Assembly: GCF_001870905.1 (NCBI RefSeq)
Contig: NZ_LNDC01000052.1
Coordinates: forward strand, 14,027 to 54,088
Source of the DNA: Geitlerinema sp. PCC 9228
Lineage (GTDB): Bacteria; Cyanobacteriota; Cyanobacteriia; Cyanobacteriales; PCC-9228
Reading direction: 5' to 3'
DNA: 40,062 nucleotides
How positions within the stretch are numbered: position 1 is the stretch's first letter; the number at the start of each line of letters is the position of its first letter. The position numbers and the translations under genes were made by a program. Below the pieces are notes generated by a model that made no database searches, had not been told where the DNA came from, and worked only from the letters and a program-made list of their open reading frames with translations. Shown here one piece after another: positions 16,841 to 23,827 of the stretch.

Positions 16841-16950
16841 AATGGAGATAGTGTCTTCGATTTGAAGATTGCGTCTATTCCCATTATCTGAAAGTGTCTA
16901 CTACTAAAATACCATATTTGGGGCAATCGTGGGAAAAAAATTTCGCTTTT
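16841..16950 (+). ncRNA. Candidate small RNA with 5' hairpin
   Basis: AGATAATGG (16837-16845) pairs perfectly with CCATTATCT (16881-16889). Inside are further partial pairings, ATAG with CTAT and TCTTC with GAAGA around a GATTT loop. A possible A-rich/T-rich end (GGAAAAAAA...TTTTTTTCTTCC) lies near 16931-16958. No convincing reading frame or family match is visible. The rest of 16636-17179 shows no gene. The end coordinate is a guess. Confidence 0.35.
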
Positions 16951-17179
16951 TTTCTTCCGTTTTTCCGAGACCTTGGAGTCTTGCCACGAGGGAAAGCTCG
17001 ATTCTCCTTCACCAGATGCTTCGCGAGCGAACGATCGTTTTTTGAGCGGGGGTCAAGGAAAAACGACTGCATTTATTTTATTTGTAAACAAAGTTGGGGG
17101 CAGGATAGCTATTATTCGCTAAAAATAAGTTGTCAACATTCCCATCTCGTTTCAAAATATCCCTGCCCCGCGAATCGCA

Positions 17180-17554
17180 CTAAAACTCATCTTCGTAACC
17201 CGACCCCGAAGCATCTGAGATGGCGGCTTCGTTTTCTCGCTTGGACCCCAACAATTCCAAATCGTCTACCCGAATGACTGGTTTGGAGCGTTGGGCACCG
17301 GTATTGCGGTCTTGCCAGTGGTCGAACTTCAAACGACCTCGAATGCCAATTAGTTTACCTTTGCGAACGTAATTCGCTGCTACTTCCGCCCTGCGGTCCC
17401 AAATTTCCAGATCGAACCAATCCGGCTGGTCGCTATTGCGTCGGCGACGATCGACGGCTAGGGGCAGATTGCAAACCACGCTTCCCGACTCAAAATATCT
17501 CACCTCCGGATCGCGACCGGCACGACCCACCAGCGTCACACTATTTAAGCTCAT
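17180..17554 (-). CDS. ssb: Single-stranded DNA-binding protein (short cyanobacterial type)
   Basis: I start the 124-residue protein at ATG 17554 (MSLNSVTLVGRAG), where an SSB OB fold should begin; earlier in-frame starts add unrelated sequence. The fold continues with YFESGSVVCNLPLAVDRR, DWFDLEIWDRRAEVAANYV, RKGKLIGIRG and KFDHWQDRNTG, whose aromatic residues stack on single-stranded DNA. The tail is short and ends in GYEDEF, an acidic tip equivalent to the protein-docking tip of SSBs. The gene diverges from mreB, leaving a 253-base shared upstream region. Confidence 0.92.
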   Translation of the reverse strand: MSLNSVTLVGRAGRDPEVRYFESGSVVCNLPLAVDRRRRNSDQPDWFDLEIWDRRAEVAANYVRKGKLIGIRGRLKFDHWQDRNTGAQRSKPVIRVDDLELLGSKRENEAAISDASGSGYEDEF

Positions 17555-17807
17555 AACAGTACGTTCTACCAACCAATTTTTCTCTAGCGCTAAAAATCCC
17601 CAAAAAAGGGATTGAGATATGCTACCAACCAATTCTAGCAGGTTTCTGTTACCAGCGGAGCTTCCAGACCAACAGCCATCAAAAAAATACACAGAAAATT
17701 TCGTGATTGACTGGACTGGATGCAGAAAACGTAATAGAATCCATCTCGGTTAGGTTTTTAGATTTAATTCTACCCATATTGGTATTTGTTAGGGAGCCTG
17801 AAATCGC

Positions 17808-18857
17808 GTGGCTTTTTTCAATCGCTTTTCCCTGTCCCGAGACATAGGAATCGACCTGGGGACTGCCAATACCCTAGTATACGTATCTGGTAAAGGGATC
17901 GTCCTCCAAGAACCCTCCGTAGTAGCTATCGATCAAGAAAGAAGGGGGGTGCCCCTAGCAGTGGGGGAAGACGCCAAAAAAATGTTAGGCAGAACCCCAG
18001 GAAACGTCGTTGCCTTGCGTCCTTTACGCGATGGTGTCATTGCGGATTTTGACACCGCCGAACTGATGTTAAAACATTTCATCACCCGCGTAAACGAAGG
18101 CAAAAAAATTCTGGCCCTACCGAGGATTGTGATTGGCATTCCCAGTGGCGTAACCGGCGTGGAAAAACGAGCAGTAATGGATGCTGCTTTTCGAGCTGGT
18201 GCGCGGGAAGTTTGTGTCATCGACGAGCCAGTAGCCGCCGCTATTGGAGCTGGATTGCCAGTTGCCGAGCCTACAGGCAATATGATTATCGATATTGGCG
18301 GTGGTACGACGGAAGTCGCCGTTCTCAGCTTGCAGGGAACGGTGTTAAGCGAATCGGTGCGCGTTGCTGGTGACGAACTCAGCGAAGCCATCATTCAGTA
18401 TATGAAAAAAGTACATAATTTGGTTATTGGCGAACGCACGGCAGAAGAAATCAAAATCGAGGTAGGTTCCGCCTATCCGACAGATTACGATGACGAAGGA
18501 AGTATGGACGTGCGAGGGTTGCATCTGCTGTCGGGATTGCCAAGAACCGTATCCGTTAAAGCACCAGAAATCCGGGAAAGCATGTCCGAACCGCTATCAG
18601 TGATTGTGGAAGCAGTTAAACGAACTTTGGAAAGAACGCCGCCAGAGTTGGCTGCTGATATTATCGATCGCGGGATTATGCTTGCCGGTGGCGGTGCGTT
18701 GCTCAAAGGATTGGATACGTTAATTAGCCACGAAACCGGAATTGTTACCCATGTCGCAGCGGATCCGTTAAGCTGTGTGGTATTGGGAACCGGTCGCGTG
18801 CTAGAAAATTCCAAGCAATTGGAGCGGGTATTTAGTGCTAGTTCCCGAAGTATGTAA
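17808..18857 (+). CDS. mreB: Rod-shape determining protein MreB
   Basis: The 349-residue actin-like protein starts at GTG 17808 with AGGGAG 11 bases upstream. Phosphate-1 is DIGIDLGTANTLVY at about residues 12-25, followed by EPSVVAID; phosphate-2 is IDIGGGTTEVAVLS near 162; the adenosine motif is MLAGGGALLKG near 290. MreB polymerises on the membrane and guides cell-wall synthesis. mreC follows after 88 bases and then mreD. A possible promoter is TTGACT at 17707 with TAATAG or TAGAAT near 17732-17740, but the spacing is poor. Confidence 0.98.
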   Translation: MAFFNRFSLSRDIGIDLGTANTLVYVSGKGIVLQEPSVVAIDQERRGVPLAVGEDAKKMLGRTPGNVVALRPLRDGVIADFDTAELMLKHFITRVNEGKKILALPRIVIGIPSGVTGVEKRAVMDAAFRAGAREVCVIDEPVAAAIGAGLPVAEPTGNMIIDIGGGTTEVAVLSLQGTVLSESVRVAGDELSEAIIQYMKKVHNLVIGERTAEEIKIEVGSAYPTDYDDEGSMDVRGLHLLSGLPRTVSVKAPEIRESMSEPLSVIVEAVKRTLERTPPELAADIIDRGIMLAGGGALLKGLDTLISHETGIVTHVAADPLSCVVLGTGRVLENSKQLERVFSASSRSM

Positions 18858-18945
18858 TAGCTGTGCTTGTCGGTAGCGAAGTGACAGTTCGGTTTGCTAC
18901 CTGCGAGCGAGGCGTTTTGCTGTTATTGCCCGTACGGACAGTTTC

Positions 18946-19758
18946 ATGTTTGCTTTTATTCGCTGGTGGGAACGCCATTGGTTAGCGATCGCTTTAGCGA
19001 TTGCTGCTTTGGGAGCTACCTGGGTTAGCCGCCAAACCCAATCTTCTCTAGTTTTCGATTTATATGCCTTGCTCAGCCGTCCTTTTCAAACCGATACAGA
19101 GGCAGCGGAGCAAAGGCTTACCAATGCTCGCATTGAAGAATTGCAAGCCCGCATCGTAGAGTTGCAAAGCCAAAATCAAAAACTCAAACAGCATCTAGAG
19201 TATACCCAGCAAAACCAAATCAAAAGGGAAAAAATGGTTCCCATTGTGGGACGCAGTCCGGATAATTGGTGGCAGCAGCTGGTTTTGGGTAGCGGCAGCC
19301 AAGACGGCATCAAACCCGGCTATGTGGTTGTTGGTCCTGGGGGATTGGTGGGTAGGGTGACCCAAGTCACCAATCGTACTTCGCGGGTTTTGCTCCTGAG
19401 CGATCCGGAGTCTCAAGTTGGCGTAAAAATCAGTCGCAGCGGCTATGCTGGCTTGATTCGCGGTCAGGGTTCCCAGCAGGTAGTGATGGAATTTTTCGAC
19501 CAAATGCCGGATGTGAAAGTGGGGGATGTGGTGACTACATCTACCTATTCCGTTTTGTATCCGGCTGGTTTGCCGGTAGGAACGGTAAAATCTATCAGTC
19601 CGAATAAAAGTCCTGCCCCCGAAGCGGTGGTGGAACTGTCCGTTCCCCTCGACCATCTGGAGTGGGTCTTCGTTTCTCCCCACGAAGCAGTGGTGGAACA
19701 ACCGGAACAAAATCCCACCCGCAAAGAGAAGCCAGTACCGGGAGAGCCAAAGCCTTGA
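18946..19758 (+). CDS. mreC: Rod-shape determining protein MreC
   Basis: The 270-residue protein has a short cytosolic start, one membrane anchor at about residues 13-30, a coiled coil at about 50-90 (EELQARIVELQSQNQKLKQ) and the beta-rich periplasmic MreC core (DNWWQQLVLGSGSQDGIKPG; LLLSDPESQVGVKI; GLIRGQG; DVVTTS). The Pro/Glu/Lys-rich tail is short. MreC scaffolds the elongasome between MreB and the synthases. Its TGA overlaps the probable TTG start of mreD as TTGA, implying translational coupling. Confidence 0.95.
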   Translation: MFAFIRWWERHWLAIALAIAALGATWVSRQTQSSLVFDLYALLSRPFQTDTEAAEQRLTNARIEELQARIVELQSQNQKLKQHLEYTQQNQIKREKMVPIVGRSPDNWWQQLVLGSGSQDGIKPGYVVVGPGGLVGRVTQVTNRTSRVLLLSDPESQVGVKISRSGYAGLIRGQGSQQVVMEFFDQMPDVKVGDVVTTSTYSVLYPAGLPVGTVKSISPNKSPAPEAVVELSVPLDHLEWVFVSPHEAVVEQPEQNPTRKEKPVPGEPKP

Positions 19759-20288
19759 GGAATAAGCATTTTTTCCCTCTTTGGATTCGCCAGCTGCAAA
19801 ATTGGGCAGTTACGGTGGGGTCGGTGTTGGTTTGCTTGCTGCTGCTGCCCATGCGGCTTCCTGGCATGGAGTTGTTGGGAATTGGTCCCAATTGGTTGGC
19901 GATTTGGGTGGTGGCTTGGAGTGCCAATCGCAAGCCCTATCAGGGGATTTTAGCCGGGTTGGCGACTGGTTTCTTGCTCGATGGCATGAGCCGTGCCGAA
20001 CCCACCCATGCCATTGGTTTGGCGTTGGTGGGATTTCTCACGGCGAGTTTGAAAAAATCCCGCTACATCCAGGAGGATTTTATTTCGGTGGCGTTGATCG
20101 TGTTTGGCATGGTTTTGGTGGCGGAAACGGTGATGGCGGTGCAGTTTTTGTTTGTCGGCGATCGCGATTTGGCTGTGGTTTGGCAAAACTACCAAGTCAT
20201 TGCCCTGGCGTCTGCCGTTTTGAGCAGTTTGTGGGCACCGGTGGTTTACGTTCCTTTACAATGGTTTTGGCAGCGCTACCAAAGTTAA
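19755..20288 (+). CDS. mreD: Rod-shape determining protein MreD
   Basis: About 177 residues from TTG 19755, which overlaps the mreC stop; GGAG at 19741 is a distant ribosome site. An earlier in-frame start at 19662 would lie deep within mreC. Five to six hydrophobic segments are seen, with the family's loop GLATGFLLDGMSRAEPTHAIGL near residues 70-90, where the usual Asp and Gly are present. MreD is the integral membrane subunit of the elongasome. The start is inferred rather than certain. Confidence 0.85.
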   Translation: MRNKHFFPLWIRQLQNWAVTVGSVLVCLLLLPMRLPGMELLGIGPNWLAIWVVAWSANRKPYQGILAGLATGFLLDGMSRAEPTHAIGLALVGFLTASLKKSRYIQEDFISVALIVFGMVLVAETVMAVQFLFVGDRDLAVVWQNYQVIALASAVLSSLWAPVVYVPLQWFWQRYQS

Positions 20289-20305
20289 AATTTCCCGTTA
20301 AAATC

Positions 20306-20947
20306 ATGTCACACACCGATCGTACCGCCCAACTGCGGGCGTTCATGGAACCAGCAGGCATTCACAGCTTCCGGGAATTGAGCCGGCAAACGGGGATTTC
20401 CGAAAAACAACTGCGGAAACTGCGACGGGGTGAAGTTTATCAAGTACGGCTGGAAGTTTGGTGGCAGTTGGCCCGAGGTTTGCAAGTTTCTCTGATAGAC
20501 TTATTTCAAGCTTTTGGTATCCCTACAGGAGCGAGTCCCGGTCAACCCACGCAAGCGGATTTGGATGCCTTGCGACAGGAATACCAATATCTACAGCAAC
20601 AACTGCAGCAGCAAGAAGTCCAAATCCAACAGCAAATGAAACAGGCGGCGTTGGATATTTTGGAACCTTGGATGCGGAACTGGCCCCTGGCTGCCTATCG
20701 AGTACAACAAGACCCCAATTTTGCCGCCAGCAAACTCCTGAAACTGGTACAACCGGTGGAAAAATTATTGCAAGCTTGGGGGGTAGAAGCGATCGCTTCT
20801 GTGGGAGAACAAGTGAGTTACGACCCCACCCAACACCAACTGGTGGCAGGGGAACTGGAACCCGGCCAACCAGCGGTGGTCAAACGAGTGGGATACCGCC
20901 TCAACGACCAACTGCTGTACCGTGCGGAAGTGGTGCCTGCCCGCTAG
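20306..20947 (+). CDS. HTH domain fused to GrpE-like nucleotide-exchange domain
   Basis: The 213-residue protein starts at ATG 20306, 17 bases after mreD; the frame is open further back through mreD, but that part is spurious. Residues about 10-60 form an XRE-like helix-turn-helix (FRELSRQTGISEKQLRKLRRG). Residues 90-115 are a glutamine-rich coiled coil (QQQLQQQEVQIQQQMKQ). Residues 155-213 match the GrpE head domain: GVEAIASVGE, DP-x-H, GQPAVVKRVGYRLNDQLLYRAEVV. GrpE releases ADP from DnaK. The added DNA-binding-like domain is unusual for GrpE. Its place at the end of mreBCD hints at a chaperone or regulatory link to shape genes. Confidence 0.75.
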   Translation: MSHTDRTAQLRAFMEPAGIHSFRELSRQTGISEKQLRKLRRGEVYQVRLEVWWQLARGLQVSLIDLFQAFGIPTGASPGQPTQADLDALRQEYQYLQQQLQQQEVQIQQQMKQAALDILEPWMRNWPLAAYRVQQDPNFAASKLLKLVQPVEKLLQAWGVEAIASVGEQVSYDPTQHQLVAGELEPGQPAVVKRVGYRLNDQLLYRAEVVPAR

Positions 20948-21759
20948 CTTCGCGTGAGCGATCGCGCCGGGTCCAACCACAACAAGATTTCATCCCGCAA
21001 CCGATAAAAATCCTTATATAAATTTTGCTTGACCCACTGTCCCAAGGCATCCAATGGGGAAAATTCCTCAGACACCGGCCATTGCAAGTTTTGCCCCAGA
21101 GGGGTTAAGTGATTGCCCGGTAGCATTTGAATGGCGAATAGATGGGGAAATTTCTCTTGCAAAATGGGTTTCAAACGCATAGTTTCGTCAATATCGTCGT
21201 TTTGAAACTTTACCAAGAAATTACGTTTGACCCGATACCGATCCCTGACCAACTCTAAGGTGGCTTCTGGGGAAGGAGTGAATTCCAAATCCAAGTCAAT
21301 AAAAGATTCTACAAAGGGGGAAATTTGGTCTAACAAGACATCGAGATTGGGAATCGATTTTTTGGCGGAGTAGTTGTTGTAGGCCAGGAAAATATTACCA
21401 TCTCGCTCCACAGAAAACATACTATTCAGCATTAGGTGCATCTTGCACCCCAAGCTGTGCCCAATGCCATAAATGGGTACGTAACGCCGGCGTAGCAGGT
21501 TGGTTCGGCGCAACTCTTCCATGGCGAGATTGTATTTGGTGTAGATTTCTTGGGCAATATCGCGATGGTCGTAGGATATGAGAAAAGACGTGGCAATGAC
21601 CACATACCCAGCTTGGGCGAGTTCTTCCAGCAGAAATTTATAGGTTTCGTTGGGAGCCGCAGCAATAAATGCTCCCCCTAAAAAATGGATAATGCCTTTG
21701 GGTTGGTTTGGTTGAGGTGGTGCGAGCACCCAATTCCCCCGTATATCTTTCCATTCCAT
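20944..21759 (-). CDS. DUF1350 alpha/beta-hydrolase-like protein
   Basis: The 271-residue protein starts at ATG 21759 with GAGG just upstream. It opens WKDIRGNWVLAPP and has FLGGAFIAAAPNETY, an oxyanion-like loop, and IYGIGHSLGCKMHL near residue 97, the GxSxG nucleophile elbow with Ser. These are typical of DUF1350, a cyanobacterial and plastid family with an alpha/beta-hydrolase fold of unknown substrate. The gene converges with the HTH-GrpE gene and shares the four bases CTAG with it, each using TAG. Confidence 0.85.
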   Translation of the reverse strand: MEWKDIRGNWVLAPPQPNQPKGIIHFLGGAFIAAAPNETYKFLLEELAQAGYVVIATSFLISYDHRDIAQEIYTKYNLAMEELRRTNLLRRRYVPIYGIGHSLGCKMHLMLNSMFSVERDGNIFLAYNNYSAKKSIPNLDVLLDQISPFVESFIDLDLEFTPSPEATLELVRDRYRVKRNFLVKFQNDDIDETMRLKPILQEKFPHLFAIQMLPGNHLTPLGQNLQWPVSEEFSPLDALGQWVKQNLYKDFYRLRDEILLWLDPARSLTRS

Positions 21760-21875
21760 AGCCGCCTCTTGTGCTTCGTTGCTTTTTGTATTTTAAAGGG
21801 ATTTTTCAGATAGTGGGAATGTGGGAAAATAAAGGTATGGGAGCTTGGGGGAAATTTTTCTAGGGAGCGATCGCC

Positions 21876-22469
21876 ATGTCGGTACCTTCAGAACCTGCAT
21901 CTGTGGCACTGGGGAAATATTTTACCTTAGAAGCGTTTTGCACTTGTACGCAAACCTATCAAAAATACCAAGAAGCCATTGACCCTTATCCGCAAAACTG
22001 GGAAGAAACCATACCAGCCTTGGTGGCACTGCATCAAAATATTATCGATCCGATCGTCGATCGCTTTGGCAAAGACAATTTTCAGCTCACTTATGGATTT
22101 TGCTCGGCGGATTTAAAACGCTATCTGGAACGCCGCGACCCGGTAACTGGGGTAAAAAACGGTCGCATTGCCCCGCGAATCGACCAGCATATGGCTTGCG
22201 ATCGCAATCGCAAGGGCAATTATTTCTGCGATCGCCTGGGGGCAGCTTGCGATTTTCTAATTCAAAATACCAGCAGCGATGGGGTAGTGGCATGGATTTT
22301 GACAGAGCAACTGCCCTTTGATTCTCTGTATTACTACGGAAGCGATCGCCCGATTCACATTAGCTACGGCGAACAACACAAACGGGATATTTGGACTTTT
22401 TCTGCTAGCGGCCGACCCACTCGCAAAGGCATTGCCCGCTGGGTTGAGTTGGCACGCCAGATTCCCTAG
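21876..22469 (+). CDS. M15-like peptidase (D-Ala-D-Ala carboxypeptidase fold)
   Basis: The 197-residue protein starts at ATG 21876, with GGGAG separated from the start by a HIP1 octamer. It has the order Ser/Asp-rich loop with QHMACDRN, GAACDF and PIHISYGEQ, which would supply the His, Asp and His zinc ligands of the hedgehog/M15 fold (compare SxHxxGxAxD...H in the family). No signal peptide is visible, so if it acts on peptidoglycan its export route is unclear. The assignment rests on motif order only. Confidence 0.65.
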   Translation: MSVPSEPASVALGKYFTLEAFCTCTQTYQKYQEAIDPYPQNWEETIPALVALHQNIIDPIVDRFGKDNFQLTYGFCSADLKRYLERRDPVTGVKNGRIAPRIDQHMACDRNRKGNYFCDRLGAACDFLIQNTSSDGVVAWILTEQLPFDSLYYYGSDRPIHISYGEQHKRDIWTFSASGRPTRKGIARWVELARQIP

Positions 22470-22481
22470 CCGTGTTGGTAG

Positions 22482-23369
22482 CTATTCTTGCTCGCTGTTA
22501 TCTTCATCGGCAGCAAACTTACTTTCCAGCTCCCGATAGTGGGGAACATCGATGAGCTTCTCGAATTCTTGAAAATCTAAGGGATTTTCCCAACCCACTG
22601 TGGTTCCGTTCTCTTTTAAATGCTGGAAACAGCTTTTCATCGCTTGCGTGGCAGCAAACAAACCCGCCAGGGGATACACGACAATATCAAATCCCATATC
22701 TTGCAACTGTTGGCTGGATAAAACCGGGGTTTTGCCGCCTTCGATGGCATTGACAAATAAGGGAACGTCGGGAAAAGCAGCTGCGATCGCTTGCAATTCT
22801 TCCACAGATTGGGGAGCTTCCACAAACAAGACATCGGCACCGGCTTCGTAGTAAGATTGGCTGCGTCGAATCGCTGCCTGCAACCCCTCGGAAGCCCGGG
22901 CATCGGTGCGAGCAATAATCACCAAATCGCCATCGTCGCGTGCGTGTGCGGCAGCTTTAATTTTCTCCACGTGTTCCTCCATGGAAATCACTTGTTTGCC
23001 TTGGAAATGACCGCATTTTTTGGGCCATTGCTGGTCCTCTAGGATAATGCCAGTCACACCGGAACGTATGGCATCTGTTACCGTGCGAATGACATTGACG
23101 GGATTGCCGTAACCAGTATCCAGGTCGGCAACCAAAGGAATGTTAACGGTGCTGGCAATGCGATCGACGCTGTATAATGTCTCTGTGGCGGTCAGCAACC
23201 CCACATCCGGCATGCCCAAGGTAGAAGCAGAAATGCCAAAGCCGCTGGTAAACACCACCTCAAAGCCCAGTTGTTCCACCAGTTTGGCACCGAGACAGTC
23301 GTAAACGCCAGGCAAAACAATAATTTCCGGACGTTCTAAGAGGGTTCGCAGTTGTCGTGCTAAATCCAT
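22482..23369 (-). CDS. Isocitrate lyase/PEP mutase family enzyme
   Basis: The 295-residue protein starts at ATG 23369. Residues 18-26 (VLPGVYDCLGA) and 40-50 (FTSGFGISAS) are the usual ICL/PEPM beginnings. Metal-binding DLDTGYGN is near 85, EDQQWPKKCGH near 115 carries the catalytic Cys region, and IIARTDAR is near 150. The family includes oxaloacetate decarboxylase, methylisocitrate lyase and phosphonate enzymes. KKCGH leans towards a C-C lyase of the methylisocitrate lyase-like kind, but the substrate cannot be fixed. No propionate or phosphonate genes are adjacent. It converges with the M15-like gene. Confidence 0.85.
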   Translation of the reverse strand: MDLARQLRTLLERPEIIVLPGVYDCLGAKLVEQLGFEVVFTSGFGISASTLGMPDVGLLTATETLYSVDRIASTVNIPLVADLDTGYGNPVNVIRTVTDAIRSGVTGIILEDQQWPKKCGHFQGKQVISMEEHVEKIKAAAHARDDGDLVIIARTDARASEGLQAAIRRSQSYYEAGADVLFVEAPQSVEELQAIAAAFPDVPLFVNAIEGGKTPVLSSQQLQDMGFDIVVYPLAGLFAATQAMKSCFQHLKENGTTVGWENPLDFQEFEKLIDVPHYRELESKFAADEDNSEQE

Positions 23370-23467
23370 AACGAAAATTTTCCGTTTCTACCGCCAAGCT
23401 GTCCCCGATCCTATCACTCGTCGGGGATCGTTAATTTCTTGAAAATATTTAATTTTTTTTTATACAA

Positions 23468-23827
23468 GTGTGGGGATCGCCCAAGCACGGGAAACCAAGG
23501 GAATGGCTGTTGGTAGCGATCGCGGCGGTCAATGGGGGGCAATCGCCGACAATGGTAGGAACCAACGCCCCTACCGACACCAAACTGCATAAATCCCACA
23601 AATCTGCTATCTTGCCATATAGCTGGCAGCGCCGCAGGTTCGTCAAGTTTGCTCTTTTGTTAACCGCTAGCAAAATTCTGGTTTCCACCCCAGGCGCGAT
23701 GGCTGCTTCGGTGGCAGAACCCCCCAATAGCCAATTTCCGAACAATTTGCTACCCACCCCAGCCGGCATAGGCGATCGCGCCCAATTGTCCATAGCTGCT
23801 TTTTACCACCTAGGAATGCTTATATGA
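23468..23827 (+). CDS. Doubtful small ORF upstream of GH57
   Basis: An open frame of up to 119 codons ends in TGA that overlaps the GH57 start as ATGA. Its middle has a basic then hydrophobic stretch (RRRFVKFALLLTASK) ending in PGAMA, which looks like a signal peptide. I recognise no family, and composition is compatible with chance. The spacer 23370-23823 otherwise shows no feature. Confidence 0.2.
   Translation: MWGSPKHGKPREWLLVAIAAVNGGQSPTMVGTNAPTDTKLHKSHKSAILPYSWQRRRFVKFALLLTASKILVSTPGAMAASVAEPPNSQFPNNLLPTPAGIGDRAQLSIAAFYHLGMLI

Noticed and set aside
16894-17277. 127-codon plus-strand ORF between crcB and ssb
   Set aside because: GTG start, no domain, low-complexity Phe/Arg content and overlap with the ssb 3' end; more likely chance or part of a non-coding transcript.
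19781-20305. Upstream extension of the HTH-GrpE frame through mreD
   Set aside because: It lies entirely within mreD in another frame and is Gly/Phe/His-rich nonsense; the domain-bearing part starts at ATG 20306.
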